The notes under the pieces were generated by a model. The model saw only the letters and a list, made by a program, of their open reading frames with translations. It did not search any database and had not been told where the DNA came from. The position numbers and the translations under genes were made by a program. This document shows, in pieces, positions 1 to 7,508 of a stretch of DNA of 64,000 nucleotides. Source of the DNA: Blastococcus mobilis (GTDB lineage: Bacteria; Actinomycetota; Actinomycetes; Mycobacteriales; Geodermatophilaceae); assembly GCF_900188025.1 (NCBI RefSeq), contig NZ_FZNO01000011.1, positions 1 through 64,000 on the forward strand, given 5' to 3'. Position 1 is the first letter of the stretch; each line of letters begins with the position of its first letter.

Positions 1-273
1 GCGCGACTCGTGGAGCCGGACGACGTGGTGACCAGCGGGCGGCTCCATGCCTACGAGCCGCACCCGGCGACCTACCGGAGAGCGCGGCAGGCAGGTGTCG
101 ACGTGCACGTGCCGGCCTCCGCGCGTGATACTCGCGGAGCACTCGAGGCGGGCATGTGCGTGGTGCGTGGGCGACGGCCGGGACACTCGGTGGACCCGGA
201 CGGCCCACAGCCGGGCCTGGAGATCCCCGACCCGGTCGGGCTGCCGAACGCGGTCGCCACGGTGGTGGGGTGA
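1..273 (+). CDS. C-terminal part of an unrecognised protein, cut by the window edge
   Basis: An open frame runs from the first base to a TGA at 271-273, so the real start is probably upstream of the window. The visible 90 or so residues are soluble, rich in Arg, Pro and Val, and contain a segment reading AYEPHPATYRRARQAGVDVH. I do not recognise the family. A distant resemblance to the C-terminal end of arginine-deiminase-like proteins crossed my mind, but no catalytic Cys motif can be shown. The codon pattern looks like real coding sequence. It could also be a chance open frame in high-GC DNA. Confidence 0.4.
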   Translation, partial: ARLVEPDDVVTSGRLHAYEPHPATYRRARQAGVDVHVPASARDTRGALEAGMCVVRGRRPGHSVDPDGPQPGLEIPDPVGLPNAVATVVG

Positions 274-316
274 CAGCGCCTGCGTGCGCCGGGGCATCGC
301 AGCGAGGGAGGAACCG

Positions 317-865
317 ATGTCCTGGTTGACCAGTCCGTGGCCCGATCTCGCCGTCGTGGCCGCCAAGGCGGGACTGATGTACGTCACAGCGCTGGTGTGT
401 CTGCGGCTCGCCCAGCGCAGGACCTTGGCGCAGTGGACGATCATCGACTTCGCCGCTGCCGTGGCGGTCGGTGCGATCGTGGGGCGTACCGCCATCGCGG
501 AATCACAGTCCTATGCGACGGGAGCGGTGGCCCTCGTCTCGATCGTGGCGGCCCACCGAGTGGCGAGTCTGCTGCGGTTCCAGCCGCTGCTCGGCAAGCT
601 GGCCGACTACCGCATCCGGGTGCTCGTGGCCGACGGGAAGGTCCGGCGGGGACAGCTGAGGTCGTGCGGGCTGACCGACAACGACCTGTACGCCGAGCTG
701 CGCCAGCGAGGGGTCTTCGACATCGCTCAACTGCAGTACGTGCTGTACGAGGCGAAGGGTGGCCTCACCGTGGTTCCCCGCCAGACGACGTCGCCGGCCC
801 CACTGGTCTCCGAAGGACTCAGGGCTTCGGTCGGCTATCAGAAGTTTCCGCCGTCCCGCGATTGA
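317..865 (+). CDS. DUF421 (YetF-like) membrane protein
   Basis: A 182-residue protein with two or three hydrophobic segments in about the first 80 residues, followed by a small soluble domain. The sequence LADYRIRVLVADGKVRRGQL followed by LTDNDLYAELRQRGV is typical of the DUF421 cytosolic domain. These are inner-membrane proteins of unknown biochemical role, represented by Bacillus YetF/YdfS. The ATG at 317 was chosen because GAGGAA lies 5 nt upstream; the frame stays open further upstream but that part looks non-coding. The family usually runs to about 160-230 residues, so the gene looks complete. It faces the next gene (convergent). Confidence 0.8.
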   Translation: MSWLTSPWPDLAVVAAKAGLMYVTALVCLRLAQRRTLAQWTIIDFAAAVAVGAIVGRTAIAESQSYATGAVALVSIVAAHRVASLLRFQPLLGKLADYRIRVLVADGKVRRGQLRSCGLTDNDLYAELRQRGVFDIAQLQYVLYEAKGGLTVVPRQTTSPAPLVSEGLRASVGYQKFPPSRD

Positions 866-936
866 CCCCGCGCGCCCGTCAGGCCCACCTGCACGTCCCA
901 GCCGCCGATCGCGGGCCGGCCGGCCGCGCGGGCCGA

Positions 937-1608
937 TCAGGCCAACCGGTCGACGAGATCCGTGAGCGACGGGACGGTCTGGGTGGGCGGGGTGAAGTAG
1001 TCGGGATACGGGGCGCCGGTGCGGTTGATCCAGACCGTTTCCATGCCGGCGCGTCCAGCCCCGTCGATGTCCCAGGGGTGCACGGCAACGAGCATCATGT
1101 CGGTGAGTTCCGCCTCGCAGACTCTGGCGGCGTACTCGTACGCTGCCCGCGCCGGTTTCCATGCTGCGGCGTCCTCGACCGACAGGAGCCGGTCGAAGCA
1201 GTCGCGGATGCCGGCGCTGGTCAACAGCTGGTCGGCCACCTGGCTCGCACCGTTGCTCAGGGTGACCAGCCGCAGCCCGGCGTCCCGCAGGCTCCTCGCG
1301 CCGTCAGCGACGTCGCCGTGGACCGGAAGCCGGCTGAAGCCCGTCAGGATGTGGTCGACGGCCGCGTCGAGGTCCTGCTCCAGGTCCAGGTCGCTGAAGA
1401 GTGTCCGCAGGGCTCCGGCCGCCAGCTTTGCGAACGGCTGTTGCGAGCGGGCAGCGGCCAGGGCGAACCCGTCTCGCAGCACCATGGTGAACCACAGCTT
1501 CGCGAGGTGTTCCGGCGCGCCGACGTCCGCGAAGCGCTGTGCCATGGGCTGCATGTCGGAGAGCGTCTCGTTGACGTCGAACACGACGGCGGACGGGCGA
1601 CTGCTCAT
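937..1608 (-). CDS. Haloacid dehalogenase, type II (HAD superfamily)
   Basis: A 223-residue HAD hydrolase. The residues expected of L-2-haloacid dehalogenases are all visible at family-like positions: nucleophile Asp11 in VVFDVNETL, Ser118-Asn119 in TLSNGA, Lys151 in WKPA, and Asp180 in HPWDIDGA. Members hydrolyse the C-halogen bond of short L-2-haloacids via an aspartyl ester, but many actinobacterial members have unknown substrates, so dehalogenase activity is inferred from family. The ATG at 1608 has GGAG about 6 nt upstream. The gene is monocistronic and convergent with the DUF421 gene. Confidence 0.88.
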   Translation of the reverse strand: MSSRPSAVVFDVNETLSDMQPMAQRFADVGAPEHLAKLWFTMVLRDGFALAAARSQQPFAKLAAGALRTLFSDLDLEQDLDAAVDHILTGFSRLPVHGDVADGARSLRDAGLRLVTLSNGASQVADQLLTSAGIRDCFDRLLSVEDAAAWKPARAAYEYAARVCEAELTDMMLVAVHPWDIDGAGRAGMETVWINRTGAPYPDYFTPPTQTVPSLTDLVDRLA

Positions 1609-1787
1609 CGGTGCTCCTCCGGTCGCGGCGCCGGCACTTCAGGAAGGCCCGTCAGCGCGCCACCACTGCCCGCAGCAGTGCCCGCAGAGGCCAGGGACCA
1701 ACCGCGGGAGAGGCGGCTGTGCCCCGTCGGCCGGCGCCACCACCGACTGGCCCTGCGCACCACCCGGTCCGGAAAGGTCCGGGTGGA

Positions 1788-2273
1788 TCACCCGAGCTGC
1801 GTGGTGATGTCGATGGCACCTCTCAGGCTTCGTGCCACCGGACAGCCGTCGGCGTGGAACGCGAGCACCCGCTGCACCTTCTCGGCATCCTCCGCGGCGA
1901 TGCTCAGGCCGGTATAGGTCACCTTGATGCGCTTGACCACCAGCACCTTGCCTTCGAGCTCCACCTCACCGCGCGCGTGCCCCACCAGACCGGTGGGGTC
2001 GATCCGCCGGGCCGCCAGGGCACCGGCGAACGTCCCGGTCAGCTAACCGAGGGCGGCTCCGACCAGGTGATCGATCGTGCTGGCATGACTGGGGCCCGTC
2101 CCTGGCTCCACCCCGTAGTGCTCGGCAATGGCCCCGTGCATGCCGTAGACCGTCGCCTCCTCCTCGCCCGGCAGGTACGCGGCGCGCAGTCGTCCACCCA
2201 GGCGCTCGACCCGGACTTCCGAGACGTAGGCGATGTCGGCCACCGGGTCCCTCCTGTCGTCGGTCACGGGCAT
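1788..2273 (-). pseudogene. OsmC/Ohr-family protein interrupted by an in-frame TAG
   Basis: Two open frames on the minus strand (2273-2043 and about 2042-1788) are in the same reading frame, separated only by a TAG at 2045-2043. Read through, they give one protein of about 160 residues with the OsmC fold: an N-terminal beta-rich half ending DHLVGAALG, then the stop, then LTGTFAGALAARR, and a C-terminal half with the second conserved Cys in HADGCPVARSL. OsmC proteins are thiol peroxidases for organic hydroperoxides. The TAG falls where the first (peroxidatic) Cys is expected. Either the gene is dead or the base call is wrong. No downstream start with a good ribosome site was seen. Confidence 0.8.
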
Positions 2274-2857
2274 CAGCTTCCCAGCCGATGCCGGTCACCA
2301 CCACGCGGACGCTGGCGCAGGACGGTCCCGCTGTCGCGCGGGCGCGGTCCTCCACGCCCGCGTCAGTCGTTCACGTCCACCGGGGCGTCACCGAGTGCGA
2401 GGGCTGGCCGGCGCGTTCGACAGCGGCGCGTCGCAGCCCGCCCGAGGCCAGTCGCTTGACGAGTACGAGCAGCGCGGGTCCGCCCCGCTGCCCGCGGTGG
2501 GGCCCGGGCCAGCCGCAGGAGGGCGGCGGCCACGGCACCGACCCGGCGCCCCCGCCGTTCCGTACGACCCAGCGAACAGGCCTGGCACATCCTGAGCGCA
2601 GCTGACATCGATGGCTGGGCCGGGCCGCTGGTCCAGGAGGACAGACCCCCTGCGTCGTGCTGCCCCGACCCGACCGACCTACGGAGTGTAGGCTCCCCGA
2701 GAGGGGGCGAACAAGGGCCTCTACCTGGCCGTATCGAGCCGCCCGGCGTGACCAATCCATGACCAATGGAGCGGAAAAGCGCGTATTGACCAGCCGTTCG
2801 GGGTTGTCCGTGGCGGCGACCAGAAGAGCGCCGGGGCGACGCCGGGTCCAGCCGTTC
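2274..2857. other. 584-bp stretch without a convincing gene
   Basis: Several overlapping frames are open on both strands, as expected at this GC content, but none shows a ribosome site, a known motif or normal codon use. The only clear object is the direct-repeat copy at 2701-2760. The stretch separates the OsmC pseudogene from the IclR-controlled catabolic cluster. Confidence 0.6.
2701..2760. repeat. Direct repeat copy A (pairs with 9261-9322)
   Basis: A stretch of about 60 bp is shared with 9261-9322 in the same orientation. The 30 bases 2724-2753 are identical to 9285-9314, and similarity extends on both sides: a GAGGGGCGAAC-like segment before and an ATxCATG segment after. The two copies bracket the SDR/IclR/amidohydrolase/ligase/transporter cluster. 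Copy B adjoins an integrase remnant, so an attachment-site origin is possible but not shown. Confidence 0.75.
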
Positions 2858-3622
2858 TCACTGGGCTGCTCTGGAGTCCCCGTCGATCGGGAACGCCTGC
2901 CCGGAGATCGTGCGACCGTGTGGTCCGGCGAGGAAGATCGCGAGGGCCGCGATGTCCGCAGGGTCGACGAAGTCCCTGATGGCCTGGTTGGCCAGCGCCA
3001 GCTCGGTCTCCTCCTCCACCGTGCGTCCGGAGATCGCCGCTCGTCCCTGCATCACCTGTTCGATGCGCGGTCCCCGGACAGCTCCGGGATGGATCGTGTT
3101 CGCGGTGATGCCGTGGGGCCCCAGTTCCAGGGAGAGGGTCTTGGTGAAGCCGACCAGGCCCCACTTCGTGGTCGAGTAGGCGATGCGGTTGGGATAGCCG
3201 AAACGGCCGGCGATGGAACTCATGACGATGATCGAGCCCCGGCTGGACTGCTTGAGCAGCGGGATCGCCCGCTGCGTCACGAGAAGCGTGCCCGTCAGGT
3301 TGACGGAGAGCACCTGCTGCCACGCCTGCAGATCGAGCTCCTCCGCCGGCTGAGTCAGGCCGGCGATGCCGGCGTTGTTGACCAGGACGTCCAGGCCGCC
3401 CAGCGTCTCCTCGACGTCGGTGAACATCCGCTGGACGGCCTGCGGGTCACTGACGTCGCAGACGGACCCGCTGATGCTCTCCGATGCGGCGGTCGTCCGG
3501 CGCAGGGCATCGGCGTCGACGTCGCCGACGTGGACCCGGGCCCCGTCGGCAGCGAAGGCCTCGGCGATGGCCAGGCCGATTCCACTGGCTCCGGCGGTGA
3601 CCAGGACTCGTTGCGCTGCCAT
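2858..3622 (-). CDS. SDR-family NAD(P)-dependent oxidoreductase (FabG-like)
   Basis: A 254-residue classical short-chain dehydrogenase. The cofactor motif TAGASGIG is at residues 9-16, NNAGIAG at 82-88, and the catalytic Ser135/136, Tyr149 and Lys153 (YSTTK) are in place. The ATG at 3622 was chosen because AGAGAGG precedes it; the upstream extension of the open frame is non-coding. These enzymes oxidise or reduce hydroxyl/keto groups. Next to an acetoacetyl-CoA-synthetase-like ligase, a 3-hydroxyacid or hydroxyacyl substrate is plausible, but that is inference. It is divergent from the IclR gene across a 143-bp region holding likely operators. Confidence 0.9.
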   Translation of the reverse strand: MAAQRVLVTAGASGIGLAIAEAFAADGARVHVGDVDADALRRTTAASESISGSVCDVSDPQAVQRMFTDVEETLGGLDVLVNNAGIAGLTQPAEELDLQAWQQVLSVNLTGTLLVTQRAIPLLKQSSRGSIIVMSSIAGRFGYPNRIAYSTTKWGLVGFTKTLSLELGPHGITANTIHPGAVRGPRIEQVMQGRAAISGRTVEEETELALANQAIRDFVDPADIAALAIFLAGPHGRTISGQAFPIDGDSRAAQ

Positions 3623-3723
3623 GGTGGACGTCCTCTCTCGGGAATCGGGTTCGTGTTCGTCGGCGCAGGTCGAGCTGTCCTCGGAGACCGTGGTGACGGT
3701 GCACGGCTCCCTCGGAGGGTGCC

Positions 3724-3745
3724 ATTCCATCCCGGGTGCTGGAAT
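3724..3745. promoter_or_regulatory. Likely IclR operator between the SDR and IclR genes
   Basis: Perfect inverted repeat ATTCCA-N10-TGGAAT in the divergent intergenic region. The half-site resembles the ATTCCG half-sites found upstream of the transporter gene. Binding by the neighbouring IclR protein is inferred. Confidence 0.55.
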
Positions 3746-3757
3746 CGCCATGTCATC

Positions 3758-3774
3758 ATTCCGGCATGCGGGAC
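3758..3774. promoter_or_regulatory. Imperfect IclR-type operator overlapping the IclR start codon
   Basis: ATTCCG-N5-CGGGAC, one good half-site and one degenerate half-site with the same 5-bp spacer as the two perfect sites at 8944 and 9052. The ATG of the regulator (3766) lies inside it, which would suit autorepression. Confidence 0.5.
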
Positions 3775-4539
3775 GCTCGTGAGACTGCTCCGCTCCAGTC
3801 GGTGGACCGGGCCCTGCACCTCGCGCTGATGCTGCGGGACGGTCGCCAGTTCTCCGTCCAGGAGGCCGGTGAGCTGCTGGGGACGGCGCCCTCCACCGCC
3901 CACCGCCTGCTCAGCGCTCTGGTGCGCCGTGGGTTCGCCGCCCAGGACCGGAACCGCCGGTACGTGGCCGGTCCGGTCTTCGTGCCGCAGGCTGCGCAGG
4001 TGAGCGCCGGCCTGCTCCGTCGGCTGGCGTATCCCGTGCTTCAGGGCCTGCACGAACGCCTGGGAGAGACGGTCCAGGTCATGGTGCTCAGCGGCAACAG
4101 CATCCTGTTCGTCGACGGTATCGAGGACGTGGAGCGGACGCTGCGGGTGGGCATGCGCATCGGGGACACGATGCCGGCCTACTGCTCGGCCGGTGGCAAG
4201 GCGATGCTGGCCGAGATGAGCAATCCCGACCTCGAGCACCTCTACCGAGGCGGGCTGACGCCCTGGCCTTTCGCTCGGTTCAGGACCCTGAATGCCCTCA
4301 AGCGCAACCTGGCCAGGGTGCGCCGGGTCGGCTACGGCACCAGCGTCGAGGAGACCGAACGCGGCGTGCACGGCTTGGGGGTCAGCGTGCACGCGCCCTC
4401 GGGCACCGCCGTGGCGGCGCTCACCACGGCGGTGCCGAGTGTGCGGTTCCGGCGCCAGGACGTCCCCGGTTATGTGGAGGCTCTGTCCGAGGCGAGGGCC
4501 TCGCTGGAGGAGCTGCTCGCCGCAGAGGCGCCCGGCTGA
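3766..4539 (+). CDS. IclR-family transcriptional regulator
   Basis: A 257-residue IclR protein. A winged helix-turn-helix occupies about residues 10-70 (SVQEAGELLGTAPSTAHRLL and the basic wing after it). The effector-binding domain follows, with typical IclR segments LGETVQVMVL, YCSAGGKAMLAE and SVHAPSGTAVAAL. Start at ATG 3766. IclR proteins bind palindromic sites and respond to small carboxylates or aromatic metabolites. Palindromes of one type occur both here and upstream of the transporter gene, so it probably controls the SDR gene and the minus-strand operon 4470-8858. Its 3' end overlaps the convergent amidohydrolase gene by 70 bp. Confidence 0.93.
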   Translation: MRDARETAPLQSVDRALHLALMLRDGRQFSVQEAGELLGTAPSTAHRLLSALVRRGFAAQDRNRRYVAGPVFVPQAAQVSAGLLRRLAYPVLQGLHERLGETVQVMVLSGNSILFVDGIEDVERTLRVGMRIGDTMPAYCSAGGKAMLAEMSNPDLEHLYRGGLTPWPFARFRTLNALKRNLARVRRVGYGTSVEETERGVHGLGVSVHAPSGTAVAALTTAVPSVRFRRQDVPGYVEALSEARASLEELLAAEAPG

Positions 4540-5441
4540 GTCGCAGGGAGGTCGTCGGACCGGGCGCCGGTGAGCTGGAGCAGCTCGATGGCGTTGTCCT
4601 TCATGATCCGGGGCCGGACCTCGGGCTTGATGTCCAGCTTCGCGAAGTCGGCGATCCAGCGGTCCGGGGGCAGCAGCGGGAAGTCGGAGCCGAAGAGGAC
4701 CTTGTCCCGGAGCAGAGTGTTGGCGTATTGCACCAGGGACGGCGGGAAGTACTTCGGGGACCACCCGGACAGGTCGATGTAGACGTGGGTGTGCCGTGAA
4801 GCGACCGCCAGGGCCTCGTCCTGCCACGGAAACGAGGGGTGGGCCATGATGATCTTCAGGTCGGGGAAGTCGACGGCGACGTCGTCGAGGGCCAGAGGGT
4901 TGGAGTACTTCAGGCGTATCCCCCCGGAGCCGGGCATCCCGGCGCCGATTCCGCTCTGGCCGGTGTGGAACAGGGCGGGGACACCGAGCTCCTGGATCTG
5001 CTCGTAGAGCGGGTAGGCGACGCGGTCGTTCGGGAAGAAGGCCTGCAGGTTGGGGTGGAACTTGAAGCCCTTGACGCCGTGGTCCTCCACCAGGGTCCGC
5101 GCCTCCCGCACCGCCTCCTCCCCTCGGGCCGGGTCGAGGCTGGCGAAGGGGATGAGCACGTCGGCGTGCTCGGCCGCCTGGGCGGCGATGTCCCGGTTGG
5201 AGATGGGCGGGTGACCGGTGGTCGACTCGTGGTCGACGGTGAACACGACGGCGGCCATCCGGCGTTGCCGGTAGTGCTCGGCCACGGCCGTGACGTCCAG
5301 CGGCGTGTGCGCGGCGCCGAAGTGCCGTTGGGCCGCTTCCCGGAACTCGTCGGGCATGTCGGTGTGGCCGTGGCCGTCGGACTCGATGTGGACGTGCATG
5401 TCGACGGCCACGAGGGCGTCCAGGTCCATGGATCTGGTCAT
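4470..5441 (-). CDS. Amidohydrolase 2 family hydrolase/decarboxylase (ACMSD-like)
   Basis: A 323-residue TIM-barrel metal-dependent hydrolase. Visible metal/active-site elements are the HxH in DMHVHIESDG near the N-terminus, FKFHPNLQAF, LFHTGQSG, IIMAHPSFPW and the late Asp in LFGSDFPLL. The family includes ACMS decarboxylase and the 4-hydroxyphenyl-beta-ketoacyl-CoA hydrolases of phenylpropanoid catabolism; the exact substrate cannot be read here. The last 20 or so residues are a low-complexity Ser/Ala tail coded in the 70-bp convergent overlap with the IclR gene, so the tail may be a recent extension. It is third in the minus-strand operon after the transporter and ligase. Confidence 0.88.
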   Translation of the reverse strand: MTRSMDLDALVAVDMHVHIESDGHGHTDMPDEFREAAQRHFGAAHTPLDVTAVAEHYRQRRMAAVVFTVDHESTTGHPPISNRDIAAQAAEHADVLIPFASLDPARGEEAVREARTLVEDHGVKGFKFHPNLQAFFPNDRVAYPLYEQIQELGVPALFHTGQSGIGAGMPGSGGIRLKYSNPLALDDVAVDFPDLKIIMAHPSFPWQDEALAVASRHTHVYIDLSGWSPKYFPPSLVQYANTLLRDKVLFGSDFPLLPPDRWIADFAKLDIKPEVRPRIMKDNAIELLQLTGARSDDLPATQPGASAASSSSSEALASDRAST

Positions 5442-5493
5442 GACAGTGGATTCATCTCCGGTTCGGATCGTCGGGTGTTCGAAGGGGAGTGGC

Positions 5494-7482
5494 TCAGCCC
5501 GGTTGGAGCACTCGGCTCACCCGGCGGGCGGTCTCGAGGACATCCTCAGGGTGGACGACCACCCCGGAGTCGAGCACGTCCCCGGGTGCCGCTCCCCGGA
5601 CGATGCGCTTGAGCGGGACCTCCAGGCGCTTGCCGTTCGGATTGCGGGGGATGCTGTCGACGAAGACGACGTGGTCGGGCACGTGCCGGGGGGACAGCTC
5701 GGTGCGCAGCGCCGTCCGGATGGCGGCCTCGAGTCGTGCGCGATCGACCGCCTCGTCGGCGGAGACGAGGAGGACCAGCTTCCCCATCCCGCTGCCGTCC
5801 TCGAAGTGCAGCACCATGCTGTCGTCGACCTGCGGCAGCCCGTCCAGGACGGCGTAGAACTCGGCCGTGCCCAGCCGCACCCCGCCGCGGTTCAGCGTGG
5901 CGTCGGAGCGCCCGGTGATGACCCAGGTGCCGCGCTCGGTGTGGGTCAGCCAGTCCCCGTGCCGCCACACCCCCTCGTAGACGTCGAAGTAGCTGGCGCG
6001 ATAGCGCTCGCCGTCCTCGTCCCCCCAGAAGAAGACCGGCATCGAGGGCATCGGCGCGGTCGCCACGAGCTCGCCCGGCGCCCCGCGCAGCGGGCGCCCG
6101 TCGGTGTCCCAGGAGTCGACGGCCACGCCCAGCGGCCGGCACGCCATCTCCCCGGCGTGGACGGCGGTCAGGGGACTCGCCCCCAGGAAGGCGGCGCAGA
6201 TGTCGGTGCCGCCTGAGGTGGGGGCGAGCACCAGGTCTGCGCCAACCTCGGTGTACACCCACCCCGCCACGTCGGCGGCCAGGGGGGATCCGGAGCACTG
6301 GATCTCCCGGAGCCGGCCGAGGTCCCAAGTTGCGCCCGGTCGCAGGCCGGCGTGTGCGCACGCCGCCAGGTACGCCGACCCGGTGACCAGGTAGGTGGCA
6401 CCGGTCTCGGCGGCGATCGCCCACTGCGACCAGGGGCCGTCCAGGGTCGGCCAGTTGGGGTCGCCGTCCACGAGGATCAGCGCCGCGCCCGTCAGCAGGG
6501 AGGAGATGCTCAGGGTCCACACCATCCACCCCGTGGTGCTGAACCAGAAGGCGGTGTCGTCGGGCCCGAGGTCGAAGTGCAGGCCCACGGCCTTGAGGTG
6601 CTCCAGCAGCAGGCCCCCGTGCGAGTGCACGATGGCCTTGGGGCGGCCGGTGGTCCCCGATGAGAACAGCACGGTCAGCGGGTGGTCGAACGGCACCGCC
6701 TCGAAGCGGATCTCGCCCTGCTCGCAGGTGAACTCGGCGTAGGGCAGGGCGCCGTCGGGCGCGGCGCAGTCTTCGTCGAGGTAGGGCAGGAGCACGACCG
6801 GGACGCTGGGCAGCGCGGCACGGATCGCGGCCAGTTCCCCGGCGCGCGACAGGTCCTTGCTGCCCCACCGGTAACCGTCGACGGCCAGCAGCAGGGACGG
6901 TTCGAGCTGGCCGATGCGGTCGAGCACGCTCCGGGGCCCCATCTCGGGCGGCACGGCGCACCAGATGGCGCCCATGGCCGTGACGGCCAGGTAGGCGGCC
7001 AGGGTCTGGGGGGTGTTGGGCAGGTAACCGGCCACCCGGTCGCCCGGCTCGATCCCCTGGCGGCGCAACCCCTGCTGGATGCGGCCGATCTCCTCCAGCA
7101 GCCGGGCGCCGGTCCAGTCGATGCTCCCGTTGGTCTGGCTGCGGGACCGGATCATGACGTCGTCCGTGCGTTCCCGGAGCGTGCGGACGACGTGCTCGGT
7201 GTAGTTCAGTCGCGCCCCCGGGAACCACTGGGCGCCCGGCATGGTCCGCTCGCGCAGGACGGTCTCGTAGGGCGAGTGCGTGATGACCCCGAAGAAGTCC
7301 CACACCCGCCCCCAGAACTCCTCCAGGTGGTCGACCGACCACTGCCAGGCGGCCTCGTAGTCGGGGAAGACCTGTCCGGTCTCCTCCTCGATGCGCTGCA
7401 GGAACCGGCCCATGCGGGAGCGGGGCCAGTCCTCCTTGGCGGGGGCGGGCCGCAGCAGGGTGCCGGGATCGACGCGGTCCAT
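5494..7482 (-). CDS. Acetoacetate--CoA ligase-like acyl-CoA synthetase
   Basis: A 662-residue ANL-superfamily enzyme, the normal length for acetoacetyl-CoA synthetase. The AMP-binding P-loop motif LFSSGTTGRPKAIVHSHGG, the FWFSTTGWMVW segment typical of this subfamily, TSGGTDICAAF, the GDW hinge (WRHGDWLTH), and the C-terminal NPNGKRLEVPLKR catalytic Lys are all visible. It would activate a short beta-keto or related acid with ATP and CoA. ATG 7482 follows GAGAGGAAG. It lies 26 nt after the transporter gene, so the two are almost certainly one transcript. In this context the substrate may be a beta-keto acid imported by the AAHS carrier (inference). Confidence 0.92.
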   Translation of the reverse strand: MDRVDPGTLLRPAPAKEDWPRSRMGRFLQRIEEETGQVFPDYEAAWQWSVDHLEEFWGRVWDFFGVITHSPYETVLRERTMPGAQWFPGARLNYTEHVVRTLRERTDDVMIRSRSQTNGSIDWTGARLLEEIGRIQQGLRRQGIEPGDRVAGYLPNTPQTLAAYLAVTAMGAIWCAVPPEMGPRSVLDRIGQLEPSLLLAVDGYRWGSKDLSRAGELAAIRAALPSVPVVLLPYLDEDCAAPDGALPYAEFTCEQGEIRFEAVPFDHPLTVLFSSGTTGRPKAIVHSHGGLLLEHLKAVGLHFDLGPDDTAFWFSTTGWMVWTLSISSLLTGAALILVDGDPNWPTLDGPWSQWAIAAETGATYLVTGSAYLAACAHAGLRPGATWDLGRLREIQCSGSPLAADVAGWVYTEVGADLVLAPTSGGTDICAAFLGASPLTAVHAGEMACRPLGVAVDSWDTDGRPLRGAPGELVATAPMPSMPVFFWGDEDGERYRASYFDVYEGVWRHGDWLTHTERGTWVITGRSDATLNRGGVRLGTAEFYAVLDGLPQVDDSMVLHFEDGSGMGKLVLLVSADEAVDRARLEAAIRTALRTELSPRHVPDHVVFVDSIPRNPNGKRLEVPLKRIVRGAAPGDVLDSGVVVHPEDVLETARRVSRVLQPG

Positions 7483-7508
7483 GGTGCTTCCTCTCGCTGT
7501 GGTCTTGG

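Noticed and set aside
2040-2048. Selenocysteine insertion at the OsmC stop
   Set aside because: Selenocysteine uses TGA; this codon is TAG.
2363-2766. Overlapping minus-strand open frames of about 130 residues
   Set aside because: No ribosome site, no motif and compositional bias typical of non-coding high-GC DNA; part of it is just the direct repeat.
5546-7342. Very long antisense and alternate-frame open frames across the ligase gene and other core genes
   Set aside because: They are by-products of GC-rich third codon positions; they show Arg/Pro/Gly-rich nonsense and no motif, while the chosen frame carries complete family motifs.
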